64,000 bases of DNA from Dictyobacter kobayashii (GCF_003967555.1 NZ_BIFS01000001.1:2790001-2854000); one strand, 5' to 3'; shown: positions 1 through 8,718, numbered from the stretch's first letter. Notes: generated by a model not told the origin, from the sequence alone. Numbers and translations: made by a program.

Positions 1-1
1 T

Positions 2-601
2 ATACTAGGAATGGGTGACGTTCTTTCTTTGATTGAGCGGGCCCAGGAGAGCATCGATGAGGAAGAGGCTCTTAAAGCTCAGCAGAAGCTGCAACAGGGT
101 AAATTTGACCTTGAGGACTTCTTGAATTCGATGCGCCAGTTGAAGCGTATGGGACCTTTGCGTAATGTGATGGAGATGCTCCCGGGCTTTAATAAATTGG
201 CGTCGATGCCTGAGATGGAAGAGGCTCTTGAAGGGGATCAGCTGAAATATGTTGAGGCGATGATCCTTTCGATGACTAAAGAAGAGCGACGCAATCCCGA
301 TATTATGAATGGAAGTCGTCGTAAACGTATTGCGCGTGGTAGTGGTACCACGGTCCAGGAAGTTAATCAGTTGTTGGATCAGTTCAATGAGATGCGTACG
401 ATGATCCGGCAGATGAGCTCCGGTAAGGGTCCCTGGGCCCAGTTGGCTCGCCAGTATTCTGGCGGCGGCGGTATTCCTGGAATGCCTGGTATGCCGGCTT
501 TACCTGGCGGTGGTAAGTCTATGGGCGGGAAAAAGACTGGCAAGGCAGTGCGCAAGGAGAAGCGCAAACAGAAATCTAAGTCTCGCGGCGGAAAGAGGTA
601 G
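2..601 (+). CDS. ffh: Signal recognition particle protein Ffh, C-terminal part (5' end outside window)
   Basis: The reading frame is open to the left edge, so only the C-terminal part is present (about 199 residues). It carries the end of the NG domain and the methionine-rich M domain. The stretch with SRRKRIARGSG matches the conserved SRP-RNA binding helix-turn-helix of Ffh (SRxxRIAxGSG). After the M domain come a Gly/Pro/Met-rich segment and a very basic Lys/Arg tail, both common in Ffh. The protein binds 4.5S RNA and signal peptides and targets nascent membrane proteins to FtsY. The next gene starts only a few bases downstream, so co-transcription is possible although the functions are unrelated. 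The identification is firm; the GTPase domain lies outside the window. Confidence 0.93.
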   Translation: MLGMGDVLSLIERAQESIDEEEALKAQQKLQQGKFDLEDFLNSMRQLKRMGPLRNVMEMLPGFNKLASMPEMEEALEGDQLKYVEAMILSMTKEERRNPDIMNGSRRKRIARGSGTTVQEVNQLLDQFNEMRTMIRQMSSGKGPWAQLARQYSGGGGIPGMPGMPALPGGGKSMGGKKTGKAVRKEKRKQKSKSRGGKR

Positions 602-606
602 CATTG

Positions 607-2316
607 ATGGGCTTGTCGTATCCTGGGGTTGGGCACTTGCGGTTGAGGCAGTTGGTGATTGTTCTTGTGTTATCGGTGTCACTTCTTACGACAAGCGCCT
701 GCGCTGGCGATACACAGGTACGGCAACGAGCTATGGAGAATGAGCAGCGTTTTGATCAAATTCTCCATAGCGCCCGTCAATTTGGTTTTACTTCCGCTGT
801 TCTGCAGCCCATTCTTACTCAATATGCCGCTTTGCGTTCTTCTCAACCCCCTTTGAGTCTTTTTAGCAATCAGCCGGTGGATGATTATTATCTTTCTCTC
901 GCCCGGCGCTATCTTCTCCTGAATACACAGCTCCAGGGCGTGATGGCCGCCAATACCCAGCGTATCCATGCTCAGTTAGAACAGGAATTGCAGCACACGT
1001 CTATCTCGCTGGCCGGCGATCAAAAAGCGCATCTACCAATCGGGACATTTCCGGCTCAATTGCATCAACTTGAGGGAGCTTTGTCTAATGCCCACAGCTT
1101 TGGGGATTATACCCATATTTATACAAGCATGCAGCAATTTGATCAGCGGCTCTCTGCTCTGGAAGTTACTTCCAGTCACCTCTCTGCTTTGCAAAATATG
1201 TTGAATCTGGCACAGCAGGCGCAGTTAAATACTACTGTCCTCTCACTGCAGGCCGCCTATCAAAATGATCAACAACTCTTCCAGAAAAATACAGGTGCTG
1301 CCAGTTTACAAAGCTTAAATCATCTACTTAATGCGCAGTACCAGCAAGCTACCGTCGCTGTGGTTCAGGCAATGCCCATGGTGGCCTCGACTCGCTTGCA
1401 GGAATTGGATCAGGGTGTTCAGCAACTTCCTGCTGCTAATCTCGATCCGGCGCCCTACCAGGAACGGCTGACCGTTTATAAAAAGCAGGCCGCTGCTCCT
1501 ATGGATGTGTTGAGCTTTCAGCATTTTCTGAAGCAAGTTGATAATGATATTTTTGCGGTTAAGGCCGATGCTTTGCGTGAAGATGCCAATCAGGCTATCC
1601 GGCAGTTCCATCAAGATGTGGAGGGATGGAGTAGCAGCCATCTCTACTATGATGACTACGATGGTAATAGCTATGCCATTGACACCAGTTACCTGAACAA
1701 TAATTTTGGCCTGGATGCGGATACACTACTCAATCAGGCCACTACCCTGGACGATCTGCAAAATTCCCTGGACGTGGCCAAAACCTTGCTTTTCAACCAT
1801 CAACTGCTGGAGATGGATTATGATGATCCGACCCCATATGATCAGGTTCATAAAGCCGATCTGCAGGCTTTACAGCATTACCAGTTGATGCAAGGCCAGG
1901 TGATCGTTATTTCTCTGAGCAAGCAAAGTCTACGCCTATATCAGGATGGCAACCTGGTACGTTCATTCCTGGTTACTACCGGTCGTCCGGAGCGCCCATC
2001 TCCTCCAGGCGTCTGGACAGTCTTGAATCGCTTATCACCAACGCTTTTTAAATCTGATGATCCGCCCACTTCACCATTCTGGTATCCCAATACCGTCATC
2101 CAAAACGCTATTCTCTTCCACGATGGCGGCTACTTTATCCACGATAGTTGGTGGCGCATCAACTACGGACCAGGTACCGAGTTCCCCCATCATGACGATA
2201 GTGGAGATCAACGCTCTTCCGGCAATGGCAGCCATGGCTGTGTCAACCTCCCACCTGCCGAGGCCGCCTGGCTCTACTACAACACCGGCTGGAACACCAG
2301 CATCGTAGTCTACTAA
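607..2316 (+). CDS. Secreted or lipid-anchored L,D-transpeptidase (YkuD domain)
   Basis: The predicted product has about 569 residues. It opens with a hydrophobic signal segment (LVIVLVLSVSLL) followed by TTSAC, which could be an imperfect lipobox. Residues about 35-420 are a Gln- and Leu-rich, probably helical region with no recognised domain. Residues about 435-569 form a YkuD catalytic domain: the start IVISLSKQSLRLYQDG, a FIHDSWW stretch, and the signature SHGCVNLPP with the nucleophilic Cys near residue 545. YkuD enzymes make 3-3 cross-links in peptidoglycan or attach proteins to it, outside the membrane. TTG at 604 is also in frame, but the adjacent ATG is the more usual start. The long helical N-terminal half is unusual for the family. 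Confidence 0.85.
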   Translation: MGLSYPGVGHLRLRQLVIVLVLSVSLLTTSACAGDTQVRQRAMENEQRFDQILHSARQFGFTSAVLQPILTQYAALRSSQPPLSLFSNQPVDDYYLSLARRYLLLNTQLQGVMAANTQRIHAQLEQELQHTSISLAGDQKAHLPIGTFPAQLHQLEGALSNAHSFGDYTHIYTSMQQFDQRLSALEVTSSHLSALQNMLNLAQQAQLNTTVLSLQAAYQNDQQLFQKNTGAASLQSLNHLLNAQYQQATVAVVQAMPMVASTRLQELDQGVQQLPAANLDPAPYQERLTVYKKQAAAPMDVLSFQHFLKQVDNDIFAVKADALREDANQAIRQFHQDVEGWSSSHLYYDDYDGNSYAIDTSYLNNNFGLDADTLLNQATTLDDLQNSLDVAKTLLFNHQLLEMDYDDPTPYDQVHKADLQALQHYQLMQGQVIVISLSKQSLRLYQDGNLVRSFLVTTGRPERPSPPGVWTVLNRLSPTLFKSDDPPTSPFWYPNTVIQNAILFHDGGYFIHDSWWRINYGPGTEFPHHDDSGDQRSSGNGSHGCVNLPPAEAAWLYYNTGWNTSIVVY

Positions 2317-2663
2317 CATCACCTCAACCTATTGAATCCCTTTACCTGAACGATATGAATAAGTAAATACCAATATTCATCACCTCTCAATCCTAGATTG
2401 CAACGCGAGGGATTAAAAGAGCTAAAGAAGATCATTTTAATGCAAAAATAAAGAAGAAATGTACGTGCGGGGCTTGTCCCCGCTTTCTCCCTTCCCGTAT
2501 AGGTCCGGGCCTCGCGCCCGATTTTTCCTCGTCGCTCGGAACGGCTTCATGCCAAAGGGATTCTTCTTGGGGGCGCACGGGAAATAAAATATACACCCAA
2601 CAATTGAGAGAAATAGCACCATCTTTTGATATATAATAACTTCTAAATATATAGAGAGCCGTT
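2317..2663. other. Intergenic region with a repeat related to 14825-14976
   Basis: No convincing gene is seen. Around 2462-2485 lies GTACGTGCGGGGCTTGTCCC, almost the same as the arms of the inverted repeat between nuoJ and nuoK, so this is probably a decayed or partial copy of that intergenic element. The stretch after it (about 2500-2590) is GC-rich and has no clear second arm. Confidence 0.4.
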
Positions 2664-2798
2664 ATGATCAACGTATTATTCTCATTACTGCTACTCGTTC
2701 AAATTAGTAACGCTGTTGGCATGTATGGAAGCGCCGCTAGTACGAAGATAACGGAGCCCGCTCATGCGCCTGACATCCGAAAAGCAGATACCTCATAA
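2664..2798 (+). CDS. Possible small secreted or membrane protein (44 aa)
   Basis: This short ORF starts at ATG with a weak purine-rich stretch (GAGAG) upstream. It encodes a very hydrophobic start (INVLFSLLLLVQ) followed by a short polar tail of about 25 residues, like a signal peptide or single membrane anchor. Its 3' end overlaps the start of the next gene by about 35 bases. It matches no family I know. It may be a chance ORF or a leader coupled to translation of the downstream gene. Confidence 0.2.
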   Translation: MINVLFSLLLLVQISNAVGMYGSAASTKITEPAHAPDIRKADTS

Positions 2799-3852
2799 GA
2801 TCCAAACATGCGCACATGCGCATCAACTTGGTGTGCCTCGTATTGTCTATGAGCCACTGAGCTCGTCTCGACTCTCTCTCTTTTTGAGTCCTCTGGCTTT
2901 TGTTGTCAGTGCGCTAATTATCAGTGCCTATGCTACTTTCTATGACCAGATCTTTAGCTGGTGGCCTCTCTGGCAGTCATGGATGGTGCTGGGTATTGGT
3001 GTGGCCTGGTTTTTAATCGGTTTCTGGATGTTGCTGCCTCCTCTTTTAACCCCTCCGCTGCGTATCTTTCTGTGCCCTAGAGGTCTGATCTATATGCGTT
3101 ATGGCTGCGATGTGATTCACTGGCAAGATATTGTGCAGTTGAGCAAGGTTCTGAAGGTGAGCCAGGCGTCGACGTTACTGACCCAGTATACGTTGCTGCG
3201 CTCGGATGGAACTTTGTTTGTGCTGGATAATGATCTTCCACACCTGGATCGCCTGGGTGGCTTTATGGAGCGCGAGGTTTGCCGCCATTTGTTGCCACAG
3301 GTGCTGGCGCAATATAATGCAGGCAGTGTGCTTACTTTTGGTCCACTTGCAGTGTCACGTTCAGGCCTTGCTGTAGAGAAGGTGCAGCGCTTGTTGCCCT
3401 GGTCTGAGTATGAGCGCCTGAGTCTGGATGAAACTTCTCTGAGCCTGTATTGCTATGGTAATAGTTGGGCCTGGGCTACTCTCAGCCTGTCAGGTCTTCC
3501 CAATGTATGGGTTTTGAAGGGCCTGCTAGAATATGCTGCCAAACAGGCACGCGTGCCATTGGTGGAATCCTCGCCTGTCATTTCTCAGTCTCCACATATT
3601 GCTCTCTATGAGTCAGGCGCTACCCTTTCTTTCGGAGCGCTTTCCCTCAATCGCGAGGGCGTTTTGCTCAAGCAAGGTGCCAGATTCATGGCCTGGGATG
3701 AGATTGCTAGTTTTGGGGTTGGTGAGCATGAGGTGATCATTAAATGCGATGGTTCGACCCACGAGTGGTATACATTGCCACTCTGGGCCATTACTGATGC
3801 ACCTATTCTTGCCCAGATCACAGACTATGTCCTCTTTCAGCAGTACCTCTAA
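2764..3852 (+). CDS. Membrane protein of unknown function, PH-like soluble part
   Basis: The product has 362 residues. Two adjacent hydrophobic segments occur near residues 40-65 and 75-100, followed by a mainly beta-like soluble region. In it a pattern of the type 'LRIFLCPRGLIY... IHWQDI' recurs in weaker form ('GPLAVSRSGLAV', 'GALSLNREGVLL... AWDEIASFGV'). Three such units suggest repeated PH-like or DUF6585-like domains, a style I associate with Ktedonobacteria; that family link is a guess. It sits alone between ffh/L,D-transpeptidase and the nuo operon, with palindromic repeats right behind it. Function is unknown. Confidence 0.75.
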   Translation: MRLTSEKQIPHKIQTCAHAHQLGVPRIVYEPLSSSRLSLFLSPLAFVVSALIISAYATFYDQIFSWWPLWQSWMVLGIGVAWFLIGFWMLLPPLLTPPLRIFLCPRGLIYMRYGCDVIHWQDIVQLSKVLKVSQASTLLTQYTLLRSDGTLFVLDNDLPHLDRLGGFMEREVCRHLLPQVLAQYNAGSVLTFGPLAVSRSGLAVEKVQRLLPWSEYERLSLDETSLSLYCYGNSWAWATLSLSGLPNVWVLKGLLEYAAKQARVPLVESSPVISQSPHIALYESGATLSFGALSLNREGVLLKQGARFMAWDEIASFGVGEHEVIIKCDGSTHEWYTLPLWAITDAPILAQITDYVLFQQYL

Positions 3853-3927
3853 TAATGTCTCAGACTCTCATGCTGATGGGAGGCGTTTCACTCCTTTACT
3901 AGTGTGCGCTGGCGCGCCCGCGCCTGT

Positions 3928-3982
3928 TTTCTTCATTGGTGTAAAAAATGCGCAATGCGCATTTTTTACACCAATGAAGAAA
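3928..3982. repeat. Long perfect palindrome, family A copy 1
   Basis: Two perfectly complementary 27-base arms surround a single central base at 3955. The inner part of the arm reads GGTGTAAAAAATGCGC. Copies with related inner sequence but different outer arms occur at 4128-4180, 20733-20793 and 20954-21030. A transcript would form a very stable hairpin. Confidence 0.75.
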
Positions 3983-4127
3983 TTCTGTATGAGCTCCTCA
4001 AGCACGAAAGCTCATATACAAACAGCGCTGTAGTGACGGAAGTCTAAAATTTCTAAGAGCGTGTGAGGCCCTCATGATCGTGCGCTCTTCACACCTGAGT
4101 TTGAGCGTCTTTGGCGCTCAAGAAGCC

Positions 4128-4180
4128 TTCTTATGTGGTGTAGGAAATGCGCCCGGCGCATTTCCTACACCACATAAGAA
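4128..4180. repeat. Long perfect palindrome, family A copy 2
   Basis: Two 26-base complementary arms surround one central base at 4154. The inner arm reads GGTGTAGGAAATGCGC, the same layout as the copy at 3928-3982, but with base changes that are matched in the opposite arm. Confidence 0.75.
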
Positions 4181-4231
4181 AAACAGTGCGGGCGCGCCAG
4201 CGCACGTCCGCGCAAGAGCGGCACGCTCCCC

Positions 4232-4265
4232 ATACCAAATAGTTGACCTTCATACTATTTGGTAT
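4232..4265. promoter_or_regulatory. Operator-like inverted repeat upstream of nuo
   Basis: ATACCAAATAGT at 4232-4243 and its exact reverse complement ACTATTTGGTAT at 4254-4265 are separated by 10 bases. The spacing suits a dimeric regulator binding about two helical turns. ATACCAAAT recurs as a single half at about 4427-4435, near the proposed nuo promoter. The regulator is unknown. Confidence 0.45.
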
Positions 4266-4398
4266 ACTCATAATAGCTTCAGCTAGTAATTTCAGCCTAC
4301 TTGCTTATGATGTAATTTAGGCACAGGAATATAACCATATTTATGTGGTGAAGTTCTACACATATTTTATATAACGGACCTTTGAATGCCCTTAGTGT

Positions 4399-4428
4399 TT
4401 GACTTTATCACCTCCTCTATGCTACGAT
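4399..4428 (+). promoter_or_regulatory. Candidate sigma-70-type promoter of the nuo operon
   Basis: TTGACT at 4399-4404 and TACGAT at 4423-4428 are separated by 18 bases. This is an acceptable -35/-10 pair about 80 bases upstream of the nuoA start. The half operator ATACCAAAT overlaps the -10 region. This comes from inspection only. Confidence 0.35.
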
Positions 4429-4511
4429 ACCAAATGAGGAAGTGTACTTTGGACACCTCGTAATGTGTGTCTATACGTGTATATTTTTTAGAAATGAAGG
4501 GTCCCACGTCT

Positions 4512-4865
4512 ATGGGAACAGCACTCCCCGTTTTCATTTATGTAGCGTTAGCTGTCCTCTTCGGCCTCCTTGTGATGGCGGTGACCGGCATCCTTGGGCC
4601 TAAAAAGCCGTCGCCGGAGAAGTTAGCGCCCTACGAATGCGGTATTCAAGAGATCGCTGCACCGAAACGACGTTTTCCGGTGAAGTATCTGCTTACTGGA
4701 ATGCTCTTTATCGCATTCGATATTGAGATTGTTTCTTTTTATCCTCTCGCCATCCTGCTCAATAAGTTGCAATTATTCGGCTTAATCGAATTACTTGTCT
4801 TTTTGGTTGTTTTGATGGTGGGCTATGTCTATGTTTGGCGGAAGGGAGCATTTACATGGGAGTAA
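4512..4865 (+). CDS. nuoA: NADH-quinone oxidoreductase subunit A
   Basis: NuoA is a small membrane subunit of complex I that helps form the quinone-site loop next to NuoH and NuoJ. The 117-residue product has three hydrophobic helices and the family motif PYECGI after the first helix, followed by [21 protein letters not shown], where the conserved acidic FDIE lies in helix 2. I chose ATG 4512 because an AAGGG stretch lies about 11 bases upstream and the product begins like other NuoA proteins; GTG 4467 and ATG 4494 are also in frame. It is the first gene of a 14-gene nuo operon and overlaps nuoB by 10 bases. Confidence 0.93.
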   Translation: MGTALPVFIYVALAVLFGLLVMAVTGILGPKKPSPEKLAPYECGIQEIAAPKRRFPVKYLLTGMLFIAFDIEIVSFYPLAILLNKLQLFGLIELLVFLVVLMVGYVYVWRKGAFTWE

Positions 4866-5461
4866 AAAATCCCTGGGAGCCTGTACAGACATATTCAAAT
4901 ACCCAGACGCCCCGTATGCGCCGCGATTTGCCGGTGCATGAGAAAGATGGGGGCTTCGGTATTCTGACGACTCAGGTGAATAAGGTGCTGGGTTGGGGAC
5001 GCAGTTCTTCTCTCTGGCCGGTGACGTTCGGCCTGGCCTGCTGCGCGATTGAGATGATGTCTGCTCAAGGAAGTCGTTTTGATATGTCTCGCTTTGGCGC
5101 GGAGGTTTTTCGCGCTTCTCCTCGACAGGCCGATTTGATGATTGTGGCTGGTCGTTGTTCCATTAAGATGGCCCCCGTTTTGCGCCAGATCTATGATCAG
5201 ATGCCTGAGCCGAAATGGGTCATTTCAATGGGCGCTTGCGCTTCCTGCGGCGGCGTATTTAATAATTATGCCATCGTCCAGGGTGTGGATAAAATTGTAC
5301 CAGTCGATGTGTTTGTGCCTGGCTGCCCTCCGACACCCGATATGCTGCTCTTCGGTTTTAATGAACTGCAGCGGAAGATTCGTGAGGGAATTCCTAATCC
5401 TCCCGATCCACTGAAGGATAGTGGTATGAAGCTGACCGGTCCTGTACAGGATGAGGCTTAG
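4856..5461 (+). CDS. nuoB: NADH-quinone oxidoreductase subunit B
   Basis: NuoB holds cluster N2, the [4Fe-4S] centre that hands electrons to quinone. The 201-residue product shows all ligands: the tandem Cys pair in [11 protein letters not shown] (about residues 62-63), GRCSIK, and the GC/CP motif VPGCPPTPD; the conserved GACASCGG is also present. The N-terminal segment is longer than the core fold, as in many bacteria. The start at ATG 4856 is supported by GAAGGGAG just upstream and by overlap with the nuoA stop; the frame extends further up without a plausible start. Cytoplasmic peripheral arm of complex I. Confidence 0.95.
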   Translation: MGVKNPWEPVQTYSNTQTPRMRRDLPVHEKDGGFGILTTQVNKVLGWGRSSSLWPVTFGLACCAIEMMSAQGSRFDMSRFGAEVFRASPRQADLMIVAGRCSIKMAPVLRQIYDQMPEPKWVISMGACASCGGVFNNYAIVQGVDKIVPVDVFVPGCPPTPDMLLFGFNELQRKIREGIPNPPDPLKDSGMKLTGPVQDEA

Positions 5462-5720
5462 CTTTAGCTCGGGAGTCGTTTCTCTGGGGCTGTTTTTCTT
5501 TTGATTGATGCCCCCTGGTTGCCTTTTCATAATGGATAAATCTGAGCGGACGATGATGTTTGGGTTAGGGTTGTAAGGGATGGGAGGCTGGCGCTTGATC
5601 AATTCCCTTGAAGGCTAATCTGTCATTTTGCTGTTCGCTCTTTTTTGAGGACTTATTACGATTTACGACAGTGGTGTCGGCATACTGGTGTTCAAACACG
5701 TTGAAGGAATGCTTAATAGT

Positions 5721-6284
5721 ATGGTCATAACAGCAGCATCGACGGTCGAGACGGTGCAAGGTAAGTTCCCACAGGCAATCGTTGAAGTAGTCGAGTTTCG
5801 TGATGAGCAGACAATTGTACTGAAACCAGAGTTTCTGGTTGAGGTGTGCGCCCATCTTAAAAAGGATTTAGAATATAATCTCCTGGAAACTGTGACGGCG
5901 GTTGATTGGCCGGAACGTGTCCCTCGTTTCGATGTCGTTTATCATCTTCTTTCTTTACCTCATCGGTGCTTTTTGCGCCTTAAGGTGCGGGTAGGCCTGC
6001 GCCGTGAAGATCATCCTGCAGTCCCTTCAGTGACTGGCATTTGGCCGGGCGCTAATTGGTACGAGCGCGAGGTCTTTGATCTGTTCGGCATCACTTTTAC
6101 TAATCATCCCGATTTGCGTCGCTTGCTGATGCCGCCTGAGTGGACGACTCATCCGCTGCGAAAGGATTATCCTCTTTCTGGCTTTGAGTTGCCTGAGCCT
6201 TATTGGGGCGGTCAGGTGCCCTATGATATTGATCCTGGGGTGGGCGAGTATTATCAGCAAACCCTGCGTACCCTGAGGCCGTGA
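5721..6284 (+). CDS. nuoC: NADH-quinone oxidoreductase subunit C
   Basis: NuoC is a cofactor-free subunit of the peripheral arm and packs against NuoD. The 187-residue product carries the 30-kDa subunit signature: WYEREVFDLFGI, HPDLRRLLMP and HPLRKDYPL. The start is uncertain: AAGGA at 5704-5708 would serve ATG 5721, while ATG 5709 and GTG 5688 are also in frame. A 226-base gap separates it from nuoB, longer than most junctions in this operon; I see no clear terminator or promoter in it. NuoC and NuoD are separate genes, unlike the NuoCD fusion of E. coli. Confidence 0.94.
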   Translation: MVITAASTVETVQGKFPQAIVEVVEFRDEQTIVLKPEFLVEVCAHLKKDLEYNLLETVTAVDWPERVPRFDVVYHLLSLPHRCFLRLKVRVGLRREDHPAVPSVTGIWPGANWYEREVFDLFGITFTNHPDLRRLLMPPEWTTHPLRKDYPLSGFELPEPYWGGQVPYDIDPGVGEYYQQTLRTLRP

Positions 6285-6306
6285 ACTCAATGAGAATCGT
6301 TCACAT

Positions 6307-6420
6307 GTGAATCTTTCTCAGGAGCCTGGTACTTCCTCTCCCGATGCCAAGCGCAGTGCTTCTGATACTTCACTCTCTTCCGATGGACAAGCGCGCCAGA
6401 ATGGAAAGCGTAAAGGATGA
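6307..6420 (+). other. Serine-rich mini-ORF between nuoC and nuoD
   Basis: A GTG-initiated ORF of 37 codons fills most of the nuoC-nuoD gap and ends 3 bases before the nuoD ATG. The translation is hydrophilic, rich in Ser, Asp and Lys, without a fold signature and without a good ribosome site. The end of the ORF contains the AAAGGA that serves nuoD. It may be chance. Confidence 0.15.
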
Positions 6421-6423
6421 TCT

Positions 6424-7656
6424 ATGAAGCAGCAAGAGATTGAAAATACTTATACCATTGAGGAGAGCCAGCCGCTAGCTAGTGGTCAGCGTTCCGATAC
6501 GATGACCATTAATATGGGGCCACAACATCCCAGTACCCATGGTGTGTTGCGCTTGCTCCTGACGATCGAAGGCGAGACGGTTATTAAGGCGATCCCTGAT
6601 ATTGGCTTTTTGCATACTGGCATTGAGAAGACGGCCGAGTCGAAGAGCTATCATCAGGCCCTGGTTTTGACCGACCGTATGGATTATCTGACTCCTCTGA
6701 ATAATAATCTGGCTTATTCGTTGTCGGTTGAGCGCTTGCTGGGTATTGAGGATCAGATCAACGATAAGATTAAGTATACGCGCGTAATTCTGGCTGAGTT
6801 GCAGCGTATCGCTAGCCACCTGGTCTGGTTGGGCACCCATGCGCTCGATCTGGGCGCCATGAGTATGTTCCTCTATTGTTTCCGCGAACGCGAGATGATC
6901 CTGGATGTGTTCGAGTTGATTTCGGGCGTGCGTATGATGACCAGTTATATTTGCCCCGGTGGGTTGCAGGCTGATCTTCCTCCACAATTTGAGAAGACGG
7001 TGCGTGCTTTTACCTCGGTCTTCCCGGCTCGCCTGCAGGAATATCACGATCTATTGACGAATAACCAGCTCTGGTTGGAGCGTACCAAGGGTATTAGCAT
7101 TCTGAGTCAGGAAGACGCGCTGGCTTATGGGGCTACTGGCCCGGTCTTGCGTGGTAGCGGCGTTGTCTGGGATACCCGTAAGGTTTTTCCTTATTCAGGT
7201 TATGAGCAGTTTGATTTCGATATCCCGGTTGGCTCCAATGGCGATGTGTATGATCGCTACCTGGTACGTATGCTGGAGATGGAGCAGAGCCTCAAGATTG
7301 TCAATCAGGCTCTGGATGGCTTACCGTCCGGACCCTATCGGGTGAATGATCCTAAGATTACCCCTCCGCCTAAGTGGCAGATTACTGGCAGCATGGAAGT
7401 CCACCACTTTAAACTCTTTACCGAGGGCTACCGCCCACCTAAAGGTGAAGTGTTTGTACGTACCGAATCTCCCAAGGGAGAACTGGCTTTCTACATTGTC
7501 AGTGACGGCAGCCCTAAACCCTATCGTATGCATGTGCGCGGTGGGTCTTTTGCTAATCTGCAGGTCTTACCACGCATGATTGAAGGTGGTTTCCTGGCGG
7601 ATGTGGTTGCTGGCATTGGCAGTATCGATATCGTGCTAGGAGAAGTGGATCGATGA
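6424..7656 (+). CDS. nuoD: NADH-quinone oxidoreductase subunit D
   Basis: NuoD is the 49-kDa subunit, related to the large subunit of [NiFe] hydrogenase, and forms the quinone pocket with NuoB. The 410-residue product shows GPQHPSTHGVLRLLL near residue 36 (the conserved His loop at the quinone site), GFLHTGIEKTAE, YLTPLNNNLAYSLSVE and the C-terminal FANLQVLPRMIEG, PKGE and SIDIVLGEVDR. An AAAGGA ribosome site stands 6 bases before the ATG. The stop overlaps the nuoE start by four bases (ATGA), showing translational coupling. Length is normal for the family. Confidence 0.96.
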   Translation: MKQQEIENTYTIEESQPLASGQRSDTMTINMGPQHPSTHGVLRLLLTIEGETVIKAIPDIGFLHTGIEKTAESKSYHQALVLTDRMDYLTPLNNNLAYSLSVERLLGIEDQINDKIKYTRVILAELQRIASHLVWLGTHALDLGAMSMFLYCFREREMILDVFELISGVRMMTSYICPGGLQADLPPQFEKTVRAFTSVFPARLQEYHDLLTNNQLWLERTKGISILSQEDALAYGATGPVLRGSGVVWDTRKVFPYSGYEQFDFDIPVGSNGDVYDRYLVRMLEMEQSLKIVNQALDGLPSGPYRVNDPKITPPPKWQITGSMEVHHFKLFTEGYRPPKGEVFVRTESPKGELAFYIVSDGSPKPYRMHVRGGSFANLQVLPRMIEGGFLADVVAGIGSIDIVLGEVDR

Positions 7657-8143
7657 TTTCTGAACAGGCCAAACAACGTATGCGGGACCTGGCTTCCCGC
7701 TATCCTGCGCCTCGTTCGGCGGTGATGCCTTCTTTACATATTGCTCAGCAAGAGGAAGGCTATATTACCAGCGAAGGCCTGCAGGCAGTCGCTGAGGCGA
7801 TTAATCTGACGGTTGATGATGTGGAAAGTATTGCTACTTTCTATACCATGTATTATCAGAAGCCTCAGGGTAAAAAGATTATCAATGTTTGCACAAGTAT
7901 TTCTTGCTACCTGCGCAACTGTGATGCGCTGGTTTCGCATCTGGAGCAGCGTCTGGGCATTAAACGTGGCGAGACAACAGCTGATGGCAACTATACCTTA
8001 AATACGGTTGAGTGTATTGCATCCTGTAGTTCTGCCCCGCTTTACAGGTCAATGGCGACTTCTATGAGCACGTAACCCTGGAAGGTGCTGACGCACTCAT
8101 CGACAAACTAGATCAAGAGCTTGGTATTAAAAAAACCGTATAG
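7653..8143 (+). CDS. nuoE: NADH-quinone oxidoreductase subunit E, frameshifted near its 3' end
   Basis: NuoE holds cluster N1a ([2Fe-2S]). Ligands are seen as CTSISC (first pair) and VECIASC (second pair). The frame as given stops at 8075 after a tail that does not fit the family (YRSMATSMST). If one T is added to the TTT at 8041-8043, the frame continues as LQVNGDFYEHVTLEG and ends at 8143, giving a typical 163-residue NuoE. All four Cys precede the shift. I therefore annotate the whole interval and regard the shift as a likely sequence error, because several genes in this window show the same kind of defect. Overlaps nuoD by four bases. Confidence 0.88.
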
Positions 8144-8718
8144 TCGCTCATAGAGCAAAAAGCTATGTCTCGCTGTTATCGGTATTGGTCTGTCTACCTG
8201 ATCTCGCACTCATAGACAACAGAATACGATCATCACTGAGGGACGGAAGCGGCTCGCCGGATCTGTTCCCTATTTGTATATAAAGCAAAAGAGCAGATCC
8301 GCTGCGCCGTTGCAGTGCTCCTAATGCTTAAGCAGGAGGTGCAGGAGGACGGCTAGTCCTCCTGCCGGGGCGTGGGGTGTCCCCACAAATTTTCTTCTTC
8401 TCTTTCGCGCCGCCGCAGGCGGCGCGAAAGAGAAGCGGGGATGCAAGGGGCGGCGAGCCCCTTGACTGGGGGCCCGGGGCAGTGCCCCGCCCATCCTTTT
8501 TTCTCTTTTTGTGCCGCTAGAGGCAGCAAGAAAGAGAAGCGGGGATGCAAGGGGCGGCGAGCCCCTTGACTGGGGGCCTGGGGGCTGTGCCCCCGCCTAT
8601 CCTTTTTTCTCTTTTTGTGCCGCCGCAGGCGACACAAAAAAGAAATGATGATCAAAAACCAAACCGACAACCGCCAGGTAGGTTTATAGAATTGCCCATA
8701 CAAAGGATGTAATACTAT
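8144..8718. other. Non-coding gap inside the nuo operon (nuoE-nuoF) with repeats
   Basis: This 575-base stretch has no credible gene. It contains several GC-rich hairpins (for example the complementary GCGCCGCC/GGCGGCGC around 8407-8426) and two tandem copies of a 104-base unit (separate entry). A normal ribosome site (AAAGGATG) precedes nuoF at its right end. Confidence 0.6.
8426..8636. repeat. Tandem repeat, two units of about 104 bp
   Basis: Unit 1 begins at 8426 and unit 2 at 8530; both start GAAAGAGAAGCGGGGATGCA and run through AAGGGGCGGCGAGCCCCTTG, a GGGGGCC...GGCCCC-type hairpin and a TTTTTTCTCTTTTTGTGCCG end. A third partial end-piece precedes unit 1. Each unit holds two GC hairpins followed by a T-rich run, a terminator-like layout inside the operon. 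Confidence 0.75.

Larger units (their letters stand above)
3904..4205. repeat. Composite repeat bounded by an 18-bp inverted repeat
   Basis: An 18-base sequence at 3904-3921 (GTGCGCTGGCGCGCCCGC) recurs as its exact reverse complement at 4188-4205. Inside lie two long palindromes (separate entries). The whole resembles a non-autonomous mobile or REPIN-like unit, with no coding capacity that I trust. Confidence 0.6.

Noticed and set aside
4243..4268. Promoter TTGACC ... TATACT inside the operator-like repeat
   Set aside because: Spacing is only 14 bases, too short for a normal promoter; the pair at 4399-4428 fits better.
8426..8636. CRISPR array
   Set aside because: Only two tandem 104-bp units without spacers; not a CRISPR pattern.
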